Positions 1 to 10,606 of a DNA stretch of 53,730 bases are shown here, piece after piece. This DNA comes from 66-474 sp964489055. Its GTDB lineage: Bacteria; Pseudomonadota; Gammaproteobacteria; Xanthomonadales; Rhodanobacteraceae. The position numbers were made by a program, and so were the translations under genes. The notes under the pieces were generated by a model. It did no database searches. It saw nothing but the letters and a program-made list of their open reading frames with translations, and had not been told where the DNA came from. The DNA is taken from contig CAZAXF010000015.1 of assembly GCA_964489055.1 (NCBI GenBank), forward strand, positions 1-53,730, written 5' to 3'. The first letter of the stretch is position 1. Each line of letters begins with the position of its first letter.

Positions 1-656
1 CGCTGACGCAGCCGGTTTCGACCCCCTTCGTTCCGAAGGGGGTAACTTCCGCTCCGCTGCGTTCCGAAGGGGGTAACTTCCGCCCCCTGCGCTCCGAAGG
101 AGGCAACTTCGACCTCCCCCTTCGCCTGCGAAGGGGGATCGAGGGGGATGGCTTCCAACGCTCTGCTCCCCTCTCCCTCCGGGGCGATTGAGGGTTCGGT
201 CTGGGCCTGGACGGACGACCCTTGCTGCCGAAACCGCATCCCCCCGAAACCGGCCGCTGACGCAGCCGGTTTCGACCCCCTTCGTTCCGAAGGGGGTAAC
301 TTCCGCTCCGCTGCGTTCCGAAGGGGGTAACTTCCGCCCCCTGCGCTCCGAAGGAGGCAACTTCGACCTCCCCCTTCGCCTGCGAAGGGGGATCGAGGGG
401 GATGGCTTCCAACGCTCTGCTCCCCTCTCCCTCCGGGGCGATTGAGGGTTCGGTCTGGGCCTGGACGGACGACCCTTGCTGCCGAAACCGCATCCCCCCG
501 AAACCGGCCGCTGACGCAGCCGGTTTCGACCCCCTTCGTTCCGAAGGGGGTAACTTCCGCTCCCTGCGTTCCGAAGGGGGTAACTTCGGCTCCGCTGCGT
601 TCCGACGGAAGCAACTTCGACCTCCCCCTTCGCTTGCGAAGGGGGATTGAGGGGGA
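1..656. repeat. 254-bp tandem repeat array
   Basis: Units begin at 1, 255 and 509, a period of 254 bp. The first two units look identical base for base; the third is shortened and diverged. Each unit contains several short palindromes of the type CCCCCTTCG/CGAAGGGGG separated by variants of GTAACTTCCG. The array enters from the left edge, so the true copy number is unknown. Short open frames on both strands here only translate the repeat and are not genes. Confidence 0.9.
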
Positions 657-688
657 TGGCTTTTCGCCCCCGCGCCTGCGGCGCCATC

Positions 689-1930
689 ATGGGCAACGTC
701 ATGATCCCCACCAGACCATCCCTGCCCCGCAACGTGCGGCTGCTGATCGGGATGCGCGCCGCGCGCAGCCTAGGGCAGGGTGCCATGGTGGCGGCCTTTG
801 CGCTGTACCTGCACGCGCTGGGCTGGACCGCAACCGCGATCGGCGCGGTGCTGATGGGCGCGTTGCTGTTCGGCACCCTGCTGACCATGATCGTGGGGCC
901 GTTGAGTGATCGCGGCGGCCGGCGCCGGTTCCTGCTCGGATACGACCTGGCCCAGGCGCTCGCCGCAGTGGTTGCGATGTACACGACGACCCCGTGGCTG
1001 CTGGTCGCCGCGGCCGTGGTCGGTGCGTTCGGTCGTGGCGCCAACGGCTCGGCCGGCGCGTTCTCGCCCGTGGAACAGGCCTGGCTTGCGATCGAACTGC
1101 CGATGCAGCGTCGCGGCAGCGTGTTCAGCACCAACAGCGCGGTTGGCCTGATCGGGATGGGCGTGGGCGCACTGCTGGCCGCACTGCCGGCATGGTGGAT
1201 GGGCCACGCGATGGACGCGGCCGATTACCGCCTGCTGTTCGTGCTGCCGCTGGTCGGTTCGTTGACGAGCTTCATCCTGATGTGGCTGGCGCGCGAACCG
1301 GCCGTGGTCGCCCACCGCGAATCGCCCGACCCCGCCTCGCGGAACCTGCGTCGCATCGAAAACCGCCTGCTGGCGAAACTGGTGCTGGCCAATTCACTGA
1401 ACGGCCTTGGCATCGGCCTGGTCGGACCGCTGATCGCCTACTGGTTCGCGATCCGGTTCAACCGCGGCCTGGTCGACATCGGACCGGGCCTGGCGCTGGC
1501 GTTCGTCGTCAGCGCCGGCGGCTCGTTCCTCGCCGGCGCGATCGCGCGCCGCCACGGCATCATGCCCACGGTGATCTGGATGCGCGGCATCGGTGTCGCA
1601 CTGCTGGTGGCGATGCCGCTGGTGCCGTGGTTCTGGCTGGCGATGGTGCTGTACATCGCGCGCGGCGCCGCCAACCGGGGCACCGGCGGCGTGCGCCAGG
1701 CGCTGGCCGCGGGCCTCACGCGGGTCGAGCGGCGCGGGCTGGCATCGAGCCTGCAGAACATCTCGATCCAGTTGCCACGCGCGGTCGGCCCGGTGATCGG
1801 TGGCGCGCTGTTCCACGCCGGCCACCTGGTGCTGCCGTTCCTTCTGGGCGCCGCGCTGCAGCTCGGCTACCTGATTCTGTACGCGCGATTCTTCAGCCAC
1901 ACCGAGGCCGCGAGAATCCGCGAGGCCTGA
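689..1930 (+). CDS. MFS transporter
   Basis: Major facilitator superfamily integral membrane transporter of about 413 residues with roughly 12 hydrophobic segments. The loop after the second segment reads GPLSDRGGRRRF, which fits MFS motif A (GxxxDRxGRR). The substrate cannot be told; drug or metabolite efflux is the usual role of such short members. The frame stays open upstream to 647, but that stretch is repeat sequence (GGGGGATGGCTTTTCGC), so ATG 689 or ATG 701 is more likely; neither has a good ribosome binding site. It stands alone between two repeat blocks. Confidence 0.8.
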   Translation: MGNVMIPTRPSLPRNVRLLIGMRAARSLGQGAMVAAFALYLHALGWTATAIGAVLMGALLFGTLLTMIVGPLSDRGGRRRFLLGYDLAQALAAVVAMYTTTPWLLVAAAVVGAFGRGANGSAGAFSPVEQAWLAIELPMQRRGSVFSTNSAVGLIGMGVGALLAALPAWWMGHAMDAADYRLLFVLPLVGSLTSFILMWLAREPAVVAHRESPDPASRNLRRIENRLLAKLVLANSLNGLGIGLVGPLIAYWFAIRFNRGLVDIGPGLALAFVVSAGGSFLAGAIARRHGIMPTVIWMRGIGVALLVAMPLVPWFWLAMVLYIARGAANRGTGGVRQALAAGLTRVERRGLASSLQNISIQLPRAVGPVIGGALFHAGHLVLPFLLGAALQLGYLILYARFFSHTEAARIREA

Positions 1931-1935
1931 CCTTA

Positions 1936-2154
1936 CCCCTTTCGCAATGAAGGGGTGAGAACTGTCGTTTGCGAACTGTCGGCGGCAGTTCGCGGCAGTT
2001 CGAACGCCCGAGGCAGGACGCAGAGGGCCGGGCTGCCTGACGAGCGCTGGATGCGCGAGCTTGGCAACGGCGCGAAGCGCCGGGGGGATGTCGGGCGGAG
2101 CGAAAAGCCATCCCCCTCATTCCCCCTTCGTTCCGAAGGGGGAGGCGAAGTACG
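1936..2154. repeat. dispersed repeat, copy 1 (related to 34366-34660)
   Basis: This block of about 215 bp is bounded by CCCCTTCG...GAAGGGG palindromes. Its body (GTGAGAACTG...GAAAAGCCATCCCCC) recurs nearly unchanged at 34437-34600. It fills the gap between the MFS gene and etfB. Open frames across it in both copies encode the same peptide-like string and are repeat artefacts. Confidence 0.85.
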
Positions 2155-2163
2155 CAGGTCCGT

Positions 2164-2169
2164 TACAAT
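2164..2169 (+). promoter_or_regulatory. candidate -10 element for etfB
   Basis: TACAAT lies 43 bp before the etfB start, just after the repeat block. No convincing -35 box is seen. The same hexamer precedes several other genes in this window (4183, 8668 minus, 21473 minus, 32372). Confidence 0.4.
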
Positions 2170-2212
2170 GGGCGGATGTTGCAGGCCCCGGCGGCCGATA
2201 CGAGGAGTGTCG

Positions 2213-2959
2213 ATGAAGATTCTGGTTGGATACAAGCGCGTGATCGACTTCAACGTGCGCGTCCAGGTGAAACCCGACGGCACGGGCGTGGTCACCGACG
2301 GTGTCAAGCTCTCGCCCAATCCGTTCGACGACATCGCGCTGGAAGAAGCCCTGCGCCTGCGCGAAAAAGGCGTGGCCGACGAGGTCGTGATCGCCACCAT
2401 CGGGCCCGCCGACGCCCAGCCGCACCTCCGCAACGGCCTCGCGATGGGCGCCGACCGTGCCATCCACGTGACCACGCCCGACGCGGTGCAGCCGCTGGCC
2501 GCCGCGCGCACCTTCCTGAAACTGGTCGAAAAGGAACAACCGGAACTGGTGATCCTGGGCAAGCAGGCCATCGACGACGACTGCAACCAGACCGGCCAGA
2601 TGCTGGCCGCGCTGTGGAACCGCCCGCAGGCCACCTTCGCCAGCGAACTGAAGGTCGAGGGCGACAAGGCCACCGTGACCCGCGAGGTCGACGCCGGCCT
2701 GGAAACCATCGAGGTCGACCTGCCCGCCGTGGTCACCACCGACCTGCGCCTGAACGAGCCGCGCTTCATCAAGCTGCCCGACATCATGAAGGCCAAGCGC
2801 AAGCCCATCGATACCATCGAGCTTTCCAGCCTCGGCATCGAGAACGGCGGCGAAATCAAGACCACCAGCTACGCCCCGCCCCCCAAGCGCTCGCGCGGGG
2901 TGATGGTCAAGGATGTCGCCGAACTGGTCGGCATGTTGAAACAGAAGGGCTTGGTGTGA
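2213..2959 (+). CDS. etfB: electron transfer flavoprotein beta subunit
   Basis: Small subunit of the heterodimeric electron transfer flavoprotein, which passes electrons from acyl-CoA and other dehydrogenases to ETF:quinone oxidoreductase. The protein is 248 residues, normal for EtfB, and begins MKILVGYKRVIDFNV. The AMP-binding region and the conserved stretch ending at DLRLNEPRFIKLPDIMKAKR are present. ATG 2213 is supported by AGGAG about 7 bp upstream (GAGGAGTGTCG). etfA follows 218 bp downstream, separated by a palindromic repeat. In Xanthomonas, etfA marks one border of the LPS locus. Confidence 0.95.
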   Translation: MKILVGYKRVIDFNVRVQVKPDGTGVVTDGVKLSPNPFDDIALEEALRLREKGVADEVVIATIGPADAQPHLRNGLAMGADRAIHVTTPDAVQPLAAARTFLKLVEKEQPELVILGKQAIDDDCNQTGQMLAALWNRPQATFASELKVEGDKATVTREVDAGLETIEVDLPAVVTTDLRLNEPRFIKLPDIMKAKRKPIDTIELSSLGIENGGEIKTTSYAPPPKRSRGVMVKDVAELVGMLKQKGLV

Positions 2960-2999
2960 ATCGGCCACGGACCAATCCCGCGCACCGATTTCTCAGACT

Positions 3000-3126
3000 C
3001 GTCATTCCGGGGCCGGTCGCGGACTCACCGCGAACGGAACCCGGAATCCAGTTGTCCAGCGGCTGAAGAGTTGAGAGATGGATTCCGGTTTCTGCCCGCG
3101 AAGACGCGGGCAGCCCCGGAATGACG
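3000..3126. repeat. inverted-repeat intergenic element
   Basis: The element has perfect terminal arms: CGTCATTCCGGGGC at 3000-3013 and its complement GCCCCGGAATGACG at 3113-3126. An inner hairpin (CTGCCCGCG/CGCGGGCAG) is also present. It sits between etfB and etfA. Related elements occur at 30048-30177 and 42078-42374. Confidence 0.8.
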
Positions 3127-3177
3127 AAATACAAAAGTGGATGGCAGTTGCCACACTTCAAGCAGGAAGGACAACCC

Positions 3178-4122
3178 ATGAGCAAAATCCTGATCGTCGC
3201 CGAACACCTCAACGGCGAACTCAACACCTCGACCGCGCGCTGCGTGAGCTGCGCGCGCGAGATCAAGGCCGACGCCATCGACGTGCTGGTGCTTTCCGAT
3301 GCGCCCGACGCCGTGGCCGCCGAAGTCGCGAAGCTGGAGGGTGTGACCAGGGTCCTGACCGTCACGCGCGACGAGAACGCGAACGCGCTGGCGGCAGTGC
3401 TGGCGCCGCAGATCGCCGCGGCCGTGAAGGATGGCTACTCGCACCTGCTGCTGCCCTCGACCACCTTCGGCAAGGACGTCACGCCGCGCGTGGCCGCATT
3501 GCTGGGCGTGGGCCAGGTCAGCGACATCATGAGCGTGGAAGGCGCCTATACCTTCATGCGTCCGATCTACGCCGGCAACGCCATCACCACGGTGGAGGCG
3601 CCGGATGACGCCATCCTGGTCGGCACGGCGCGCACCGCGTCGTGGCCCGCGACCGGCGAGGCCGACAACGCCGCGCCGATCGAAGCGCTGTCGGTCGAGG
3701 CCACACTGCCCTCGCACACCCGCTTCGTGGAACTGCAGCAGGCCGACAGCGAACGCCCGGACCTGCAAAGCGCCGCGCGGGTCGTATCCGGCGGGCGCGG
3801 CGTCGGCTCGAAGGAAAAATTCGACCTCATCTACCAGCTCGCCGACAAGCTGCACGCGGCCGCCGGCGCCTCGCGCGCCGCGGTCGATGCCGGCTACTGC
3901 CCCAACGACATGCAGGTCGGCCAGACCGGCAAGATCATCGCACCCGAGCTCTACATCGCCATCGGCATTTCCGGCGCCATCCAGCACCTCACCGGCATCA
4001 AGGACGCCGGCACCATCGTGGCCATCAACAAGGACGCCGACGCCCCGATCTACGAGGTCGCCGACATCGGCCTGGTCGGCGACCTGTTCAAGATCGTGCC
4101 GGAGCTTCAGACGGCGCTCTGA
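3178..4122 (+). CDS. etfA: electron transfer flavoprotein alpha subunit
   Basis: FAD-binding large subunit of ETF, 314 residues, normal length. The N-terminal domain begins MSKILIVAEHLNGELN. The C-terminal FAD domain is clear: VSGGRGVGSKEKFDLI near 220-235, then GQTGKIIAPELYIAIGISGA and AINKDADAPIYEVADIG, all EtfA signatures. ATG 3178 has AGGAAGGA just upstream; an in-frame ATG at 3121 lies inside the repeat and is unlikely. It works with EtfB; the two are co-oriented, though the 218-bp gap holds a repeat. Confidence 0.95.
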   Translation: MSKILIVAEHLNGELNTSTARCVSCAREIKADAIDVLVLSDAPDAVAAEVAKLEGVTRVLTVTRDENANALAAVLAPQIAAAVKDGYSHLLLPSTTFGKDVTPRVAALLGVGQVSDIMSVEGAYTFMRPIYAGNAITTVEAPDDAILVGTARTASWPATGEADNAAPIEALSVEATLPSHTRFVELQQADSERPDLQSAARVVSGGRGVGSKEKFDLIYQLADKLHAAAGASRAAVDAGYCPNDMQVGQTGKIIAPELYIAIGISGAIQHLTGIKDAGTIVAINKDADAPIYEVADIGLVGDLFKIVPELQTAL

Positions 4123-4182
4123 AAGCGCAAATCCGCGGCCGGCCGCCACGGCCGGTTCGGCCGATCGCCGGCGGCGATCGGC

Positions 4183-4188
4183 TACAAT
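4183..4188 (+). promoter_or_regulatory. candidate -10 element for acetoacetyl-CoA synthetase
   Basis: TACAAT lies 33 bp before ATG 4216, after a GC-rich inverted repeat region between etfA and this gene. No clear -35 box is visible. Confidence 0.4.
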
Positions 4189-4215
4189 TTCCGCGTACTC
4201 CGATCTGGACCCGGC

Positions 4216-6177
<1,962 letters not shown>

Positions 6178-6241
6178 CCAAGTCGCGTCCGGTGCCCCGC
6201 CGCAGCGGCAGATCCAGTCAGCGGGCCGGCCGAATCCCGGA

Positions 6242-8620
6242 CTAACCCGCTGCCGTGCCCGCAAGCGGCCTGCGCGGCGGAAACGCCAGCTCGAAGTTGT
6301 GGGTCTGCAGTGACAGGTTGGGGTTGTAGGCGGGGTCGTCACGCAGCGCGGCGCCCCAGCGTTGCTGCATCAGCGCCACCTCGGCCCGTGACCGTTCCAG
6401 CTTCTCCAGCGTGTCGTCCAGACCGCGCGACGCGGATTCGTGGTGGTACAGCTCCGCAAACGGCGTCCACACGTTGCGATACCCACGCTCGCGTACGCGC
6501 AGGCAAAAATCGATGTCGTTGAAGGCAACGGGCAGGCGTTCGTCCAGTCCCCCGACTTCATCGAAAACGGTTCGGCGTACCACAAGGCAGGCGCCGGTAA
6601 CGGCCGAGAGATTCTGTGCGACCAGGCCGCGCCCACCGTGGCCCGGATAACCACGTGGCATTCTGCAGTGGATGTGTCCGGCAAGGCCCAGCATCCCGAG
6701 CAGCACCCCGGCGTGCTGGATGGTGTCATCGGGGTAATAGAGCATCGCGCCGACCGCGCCGGTATCCGGACGCAGCGCGAAACCGGCCATTTCCCCCAGC
6801 CAGTCCGGGGTGATCACTTCGATGTCATTGTTGACCAATCCCAGCAATGCACCATCGCACTCCCGCGCGGCCCAGTTGTTGATGGCCGAGTAGTTGAACG
6901 GCGCGTCGTAGCGCAGTACGCGAACGCGCTTCCGCGATCCGAGTTTCTCCAGGTATGCGAGCGCCGCAGGGTCGCTTGACTGGTTGTCGACCACGATCAA
7001 CTCGAAATCCGGGTAGCTGGATTTGGCGAGGATGCTTTCCACGCACATTTCCAGCAGGTCTGCGCGATCGCGCGTGGGAATGATCAGGCTGACTTTCGGC
7101 GCCGGTTCGGGCACGGGCCAGCGCACGCGATGCAGCCCCGGCGGCCGGTCACCGGGCACCATCATCGCGCCGGTACCCATGCGCGAAAGTTGGTCGGCCA
7201 CCGCGCGTGCGCCTGCCATGTCGGCGTCGCGGCCCTTTTCGCCAGAACCCGCGGCGGCATGCAGGTGGCAGAGGATCTCGGGGACATGCCGGATCTGGTC
7301 CGGCGCGAGCCTTTCTGTGCAGCGCAACAGCAGATCGTAGCGGTGGCAAGGCTCGAAACCCGGTCGGAATCCACCCACCTCGCGCGCCAACCGGGTGCGG
7401 ATGACGACGATGTGGCCGACGTAGTCCTGACTGCGCAACAGGTCGGGGTTCCAGTCGGGCTTGAAGCGGGGATCGAGCCGGTGGCCATCGCCGTCGCACC
7501 TGTCCTGGTCCGAGTACACCAGCGATGTCTCCGGATACGCCAGCAGCGCTTCAGCCACGCACAGCACGGCATGCGGACGCAATTCCACGCCATGATCCAG
7601 CGGCAGCACGTAGTCATGTCGCGCCATCGTCAACGCAACGTTGAATGCTTCCGCGCCCCCCCCGGAAAGCCCGTGGTGCTTGACGCGCACGCGTGCATCG
7701 CGCTGCGCGTATTCGGACAGCACCGCCGCGACATGCGGTGCCGACGAGGCATCGTCGACCACGCAAAGCTCCCAGTCCCCGCGGGCCTGGTCGAGCACAC
7801 CGTCGAGGCATCGGCGCAGCGCCTGCTCTGAAGCATCGCGCAGCGGCAGCAGGATGGATACGGCCGCACCGCGACCCTCCAGGACTTCGGCGCGCGTCTT
7901 GAATTCGGCGCGTTCAATCGGGCCGATGGTGTCGTACTTGCGGGTCCAGATTTCATAGTCGCCGAGGCCCGGCGGGCGCAGTCGCCGCCGATAGTCGGCA
8001 TACAGGTCATCCGTCGCGCGCTTGCGGCCAACCCGCATTGCGCCGCGTGCCCAGGCCCAGGCACGGCCTGCACGACCGGGACCGCGCGGGTCGGGGCAGG
8101 GTCCGCCCAGCATGTGGCGCAGGGCACGAATCCGCGAGATGCGGCGCAATTCGAACCCGTGCATCTGGAATCGTACCGGGGTGATGCTGGGGTAAAACGC
8201 CAGCGAATCGACATCGTCGTAGAACATCAGCAACGCAACAACGCGGCCCGAACGATCGGGTCCGGGCAGGGTCAATTCGGCACTGGTCAGCGCCGAGCCT
8301 TCGACGTAATGCGGGTGAAGGCTGGGCAACAGGACCTTGCCCTCCCTGGCGTGCAGATATCCGCGCAGCTCGTACCAGCCAGGCGCAAGCGACGATCCCG
8401 CCTTGCCGAAGTCGAACTGGAAACGCGGGCGTCCGCCGACGGACTCCCAGCAGTCCGGCCCGTCACCCGAATCCGACCGTCGGAGCAATTGGTCGTTCGG
8501 CACCGGCACGAGCTCGATGCCGCGACCACTCGTTCCCGCAAATATCCGCCAACGGCCCGCAACCCGGCCGGGACCTTCATCATTTCGCACCAGGAACCTT
8601 CCTCCGTCCAGACCCGACAT
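6242..8620 (-). CDS. double GT2 glycosyltransferase (O-antigen type)
   Basis: Protein of 792 residues with two GT2 domains, as in rhamnan/O-antigen glycosyltransferases. An N-terminal region of about 230 residues of unknown role comes first. Domain 1 (about 252-455) starts VSILLPLRDAS and has ELCVVDDASS; where family members read LDHDD, it reads PLDHGVEL (340-347), so the DxD motif is altered. Domain 2 (about 508-740) has VSLIIPTRDRADLLE, ELIVVDNQSSD and the normal LVNNDIEV. It probably adds two sugars, or one if domain 1 is inactive. It is cytoplasmic, divergent from manC, and forms one edge of the polysaccharide locus. Sugar specificity is unknown. Confidence 0.85.
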   Translation of the reverse strand: MSGLDGGRFLVRNDEGPGRVAGRWRIFAGTSGRGIELVPVPNDQLLRRSDSGDGPDCWESVGGRPRFQFDFGKAGSSLAPGWYELRGYLHAREGKVLLPSLHPHYVEGSALTSAELTLPGPDRSGRVVALLMFYDDVDSLAFYPSITPVRFQMHGFELRRISRIRALRHMLGGPCPDPRGPGRAGRAWAWARGAMRVGRKRATDDLYADYRRRLRPPGLGDYEIWTRKYDTIGPIERAEFKTRAEVLEGRGAAVSILLPLRDASEQALRRCLDGVLDQARGDWELCVVDDASSAPHVAAVLSEYAQRDARVRVKHHGLSGGGAEAFNVALTMARHDYVLPLDHGVELRPHAVLCVAEALLAYPETSLVYSDQDRCDGDGHRLDPRFKPDWNPDLLRSQDYVGHIVVIRTRLAREVGGFRPGFEPCHRYDLLLRCTERLAPDQIRHVPEILCHLHAAAGSGEKGRDADMAGARAVADQLSRMGTGAMMVPGDRPPGLHRVRWPVPEPAPKVSLIIPTRDRADLLEMCVESILAKSSYPDFELIVVDNQSSDPAALAYLEKLGSRKRVRVLRYDAPFNYSAINNWAARECDGALLGLVNNDIEVITPDWLGEMAGFALRPDTGAVGAMLYYPDDTIQHAGVLLGMLGLAGHIHCRMPRGYPGHGGRGLVAQNLSAVTGACLVVRRTVFDEVGGLDERLPVAFNDIDFCLRVRERGYRNVWTPFAELYHHESASRGLDDTLEKLERSRAEVALMQQRWGAALRDDPAYNPNLSLQTHNFELAFPPRRPLAGTAAG

Positions 8621-8667
8621 GCACCTTCACGCGTCGACGTTTCGACCGCGTCGCCGCAGCCGGAACA

Positions 8668-8673
8668 TTGTAC
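8668..8673 (-). promoter_or_regulatory. candidate -10 element for the double GT2 gene
   Basis: On the minus strand TACAAT lies 47 bp upstream of the GT2 start, inside the 119-bp divergent region shared with manC. On the plus strand TAGACT at 8701 is a weak -10 candidate for manC. Confidence 0.35.
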
Positions 8674-8739
8674 GGAACCCGGGGCCGGCGCTGGTTCGTT
8701 TAGACTACCGACTCGCCCAGAGCAGAGCATCGTGTACGC

Positions 8740-10158
8740 ATGGACCCGAACCTGATCCCGGTCATTCTTTCCGGTGGCTCCGGCACCCGGCTGTGGCCAC
8801 TCTCGCGCGAGGGATACCCCAAGCAGTTCCTGGCGCTGGCCGACGACCAGTCCATGCTGCAGGCGACCTGGTCGCGCGTGGCCGATCTTGCCGGAACCAA
8901 CGCGCCGCTGGTTGTGACAAACGAGGCACACCGGTTCATGGTGGCCGAACAATTGCGCCAGGTCGGGTGCACGCCCGATGCAATCCTGCTGGAACCGGCT
9001 GGCCGCAATACCGCCCCGGCCATCGCCGCGGCCGCACTGGCAGCCACTTCAAACGGCAGCGATCCCCTGTTGCTGGTACTGCCGTCGGATCACGTGATAC
9101 GCGACCAACGTGCCTTTCACGCTGCCGTCGAGCAGGCAGCCCCGGCTGCGCGCGACGGCGCCCTGGTCATGTTCGGGATCGTACCGACCGGACCCGAAAC
9201 CGGCTACGGCTACATCAAGGCCGCCCCGGGTGAAGACATCCACCGGGTCGAACGCTTTGTCGAAAAGCCCGACCCGGCCACTGCCCGGCAATACGTCAGC
9301 GACGGTGACTACTTCTGGAACAGCGGCATGTTCCTGTTTGGCGCCTCACGTTTTCTGGAAGAACTGGAACGCCACCGGCCGGACATCCTTGCCGCCTGCC
9401 GCGAAGCATTCACCAAGGCCAGGCGCGACACGGATTTTCTGCGCCTTGATCGTGCGGCATTCGAAGCCTGCCCTGCCGATTCCATCGACTACGCCGTCAT
9501 GGAGAAGACCGATGCCGCGCGCGTGCTGCCCGTGAACCTGGGCTGGAGCGACGTGGGCTCGTGGGCGGCACTGTGGGAAGTCGCCGAACACGATCACGAC
9601 GGCAATGCCCATCGTGGTGACGTGATGGCGATCGGCTGCCGCGACACTTACGCATGGAGCGAACATCGGCTGCTTGCCCTGATCGGTCTAGAAGGCGTGG
9701 TGGTGGTGGACACCGACGACGCGCTGCTGGTGGCGCACAAGGACCGCGTGCAGCAGGTCAAGGACATCGTCGCCCGACTCAAGGATGGCCAGCGCGGCGA
9801 AGCCATCCTGCACCGCAAGGTCTACCGCCCCTGGGGCGCCTACGACTCGGTCGACAAGGCCGAGCGCTTTCAGGTCAAGCGCATCACCGTCAAGCCCGGC
9901 GCCGCGCTGAGCCTTCAGATGCACCACCACCGTGCCGAGCACTGGGTGGTGGTCAGCGGCACCGCGCGCGTCACCCGCGGTGAGGACGTGTTCCTGCTGC
10001 ACGAAAACGAATCGACGTTCATTCCGATCGGCACCAGGCACCGCCTCGAAAACCCCGGCAAGGTGCCGTTGGAGCTGATCGAGGTTCAGTCCGGTAGTTA
10101 CTTGGGCGAGGACGACATCGTGCGGTTCGAGGACGTGTACGGGCGGAGTTCGTCGTAG
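8740..10158 (+). CDS. manC: mannose-1-phosphate guanylyltransferase / mannose-6-phosphate isomerase
   Basis: Bifunctional type II PMI/GMP enzyme of 472 residues (ManC/XanB/AlgA/CpsB family). The nucleotidyltransferase domain has SGGSGTRLWPLSREGYPKQF from residue 11. The C-terminal cupin isomerase domain has QMHHHRAEHWVVVSGTA from residue 393. It supplies GDP-mannose, the substrate of Gmd encoded nearby at 12693-13811, and so feeds GDP-L-fucose synthesis. A phosphomannomutase is needed too but is not in this window. The gene is the only plus-strand gene inside the locus and has its own divergent promoter region. Confidence 0.95.
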   Translation: MDPNLIPVILSGGSGTRLWPLSREGYPKQFLALADDQSMLQATWSRVADLAGTNAPLVVTNEAHRFMVAEQLRQVGCTPDAILLEPAGRNTAPAIAAAALAATSNGSDPLLLVLPSDHVIRDQRAFHAAVEQAAPAARDGALVMFGIVPTGPETGYGYIKAAPGEDIHRVERFVEKPDPATARQYVSDGDYFWNSGMFLFGASRFLEELERHRPDILAACREAFTKARRDTDFLRLDRAAFEACPADSIDYAVMEKTDAARVLPVNLGWSDVGSWAALWEVAEHDHDGNAHRGDVMAIGCRDTYAWSEHRLLALIGLEGVVVVDTDDALLVAHKDRVQQVKDIVARLKDGQRGEAILHRKVYRPWGAYDSVDKAERFQVKRITVKPGAALSLQMHHHRAEHWVVVSGTARVTRGEDVFLLHENESTFIPIGTRHRLENPGKVPLELIEVQSGSYLGEDDIVRFEDVYGRSSS

Positions 10159-10606
10159 TGGACCACCTGGAGTCTTCACGGCGTTTGGCGTGCGTTACCT
10201 GTCACTCACAGAAACCGAGTAGCGGTTGGGTGAAGTGCTGGATGTCGTCCAACGCGGCCTGTCACGATTCGTCGACACAAGCAGGATGTGGCCGCGATGC
10301 TCTTTACCTAGCGTTACCGGAAAATATGCGTCACCAGTGTCGATGACATCCAGCAATTTTACGACCAAGTCGACAAGGGTGCCGCCACCGGCGTCCTGGG
10401 GAAAGGAACCTTGCTACCACGTTGCCGCATCATGATCAGGGTAGTTGAAACTGCGCGCGTCGCGGCCGATACCGACGCCCCGATCAGCCAATTGCTCCGG
10501 TGCCAAGCTCCATATCCGCGCTATTGCTCGTGCAACGCACTCCGCCGGTGCACTGCAGCATGAGATGGCCGGACGCGCACGGCGCAATATACGCAAAAAC
10601 CAGGCG
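10159..10606. other. intergenic, probable eroded coding DNA
   Basis: No intact gene. In one plus frame a coding-looking stretch runs from about 10312 to a stop near 10562 (VDDIQQFYDQVDKGAATG, then VLGKGTLLP) with no start codon. An in-frame TAG at 10309-10311 cuts it off from a further readable stretch. I cannot name a family. Base composition is lower in G+C than the flanking manC gene. Confidence 0.35.

Noticed and set aside
1893..2120. Frames with the same peptide in both dispersed repeat copies
   Set aside because: Identity follows from the DNA repeat; no start signals and no family match.
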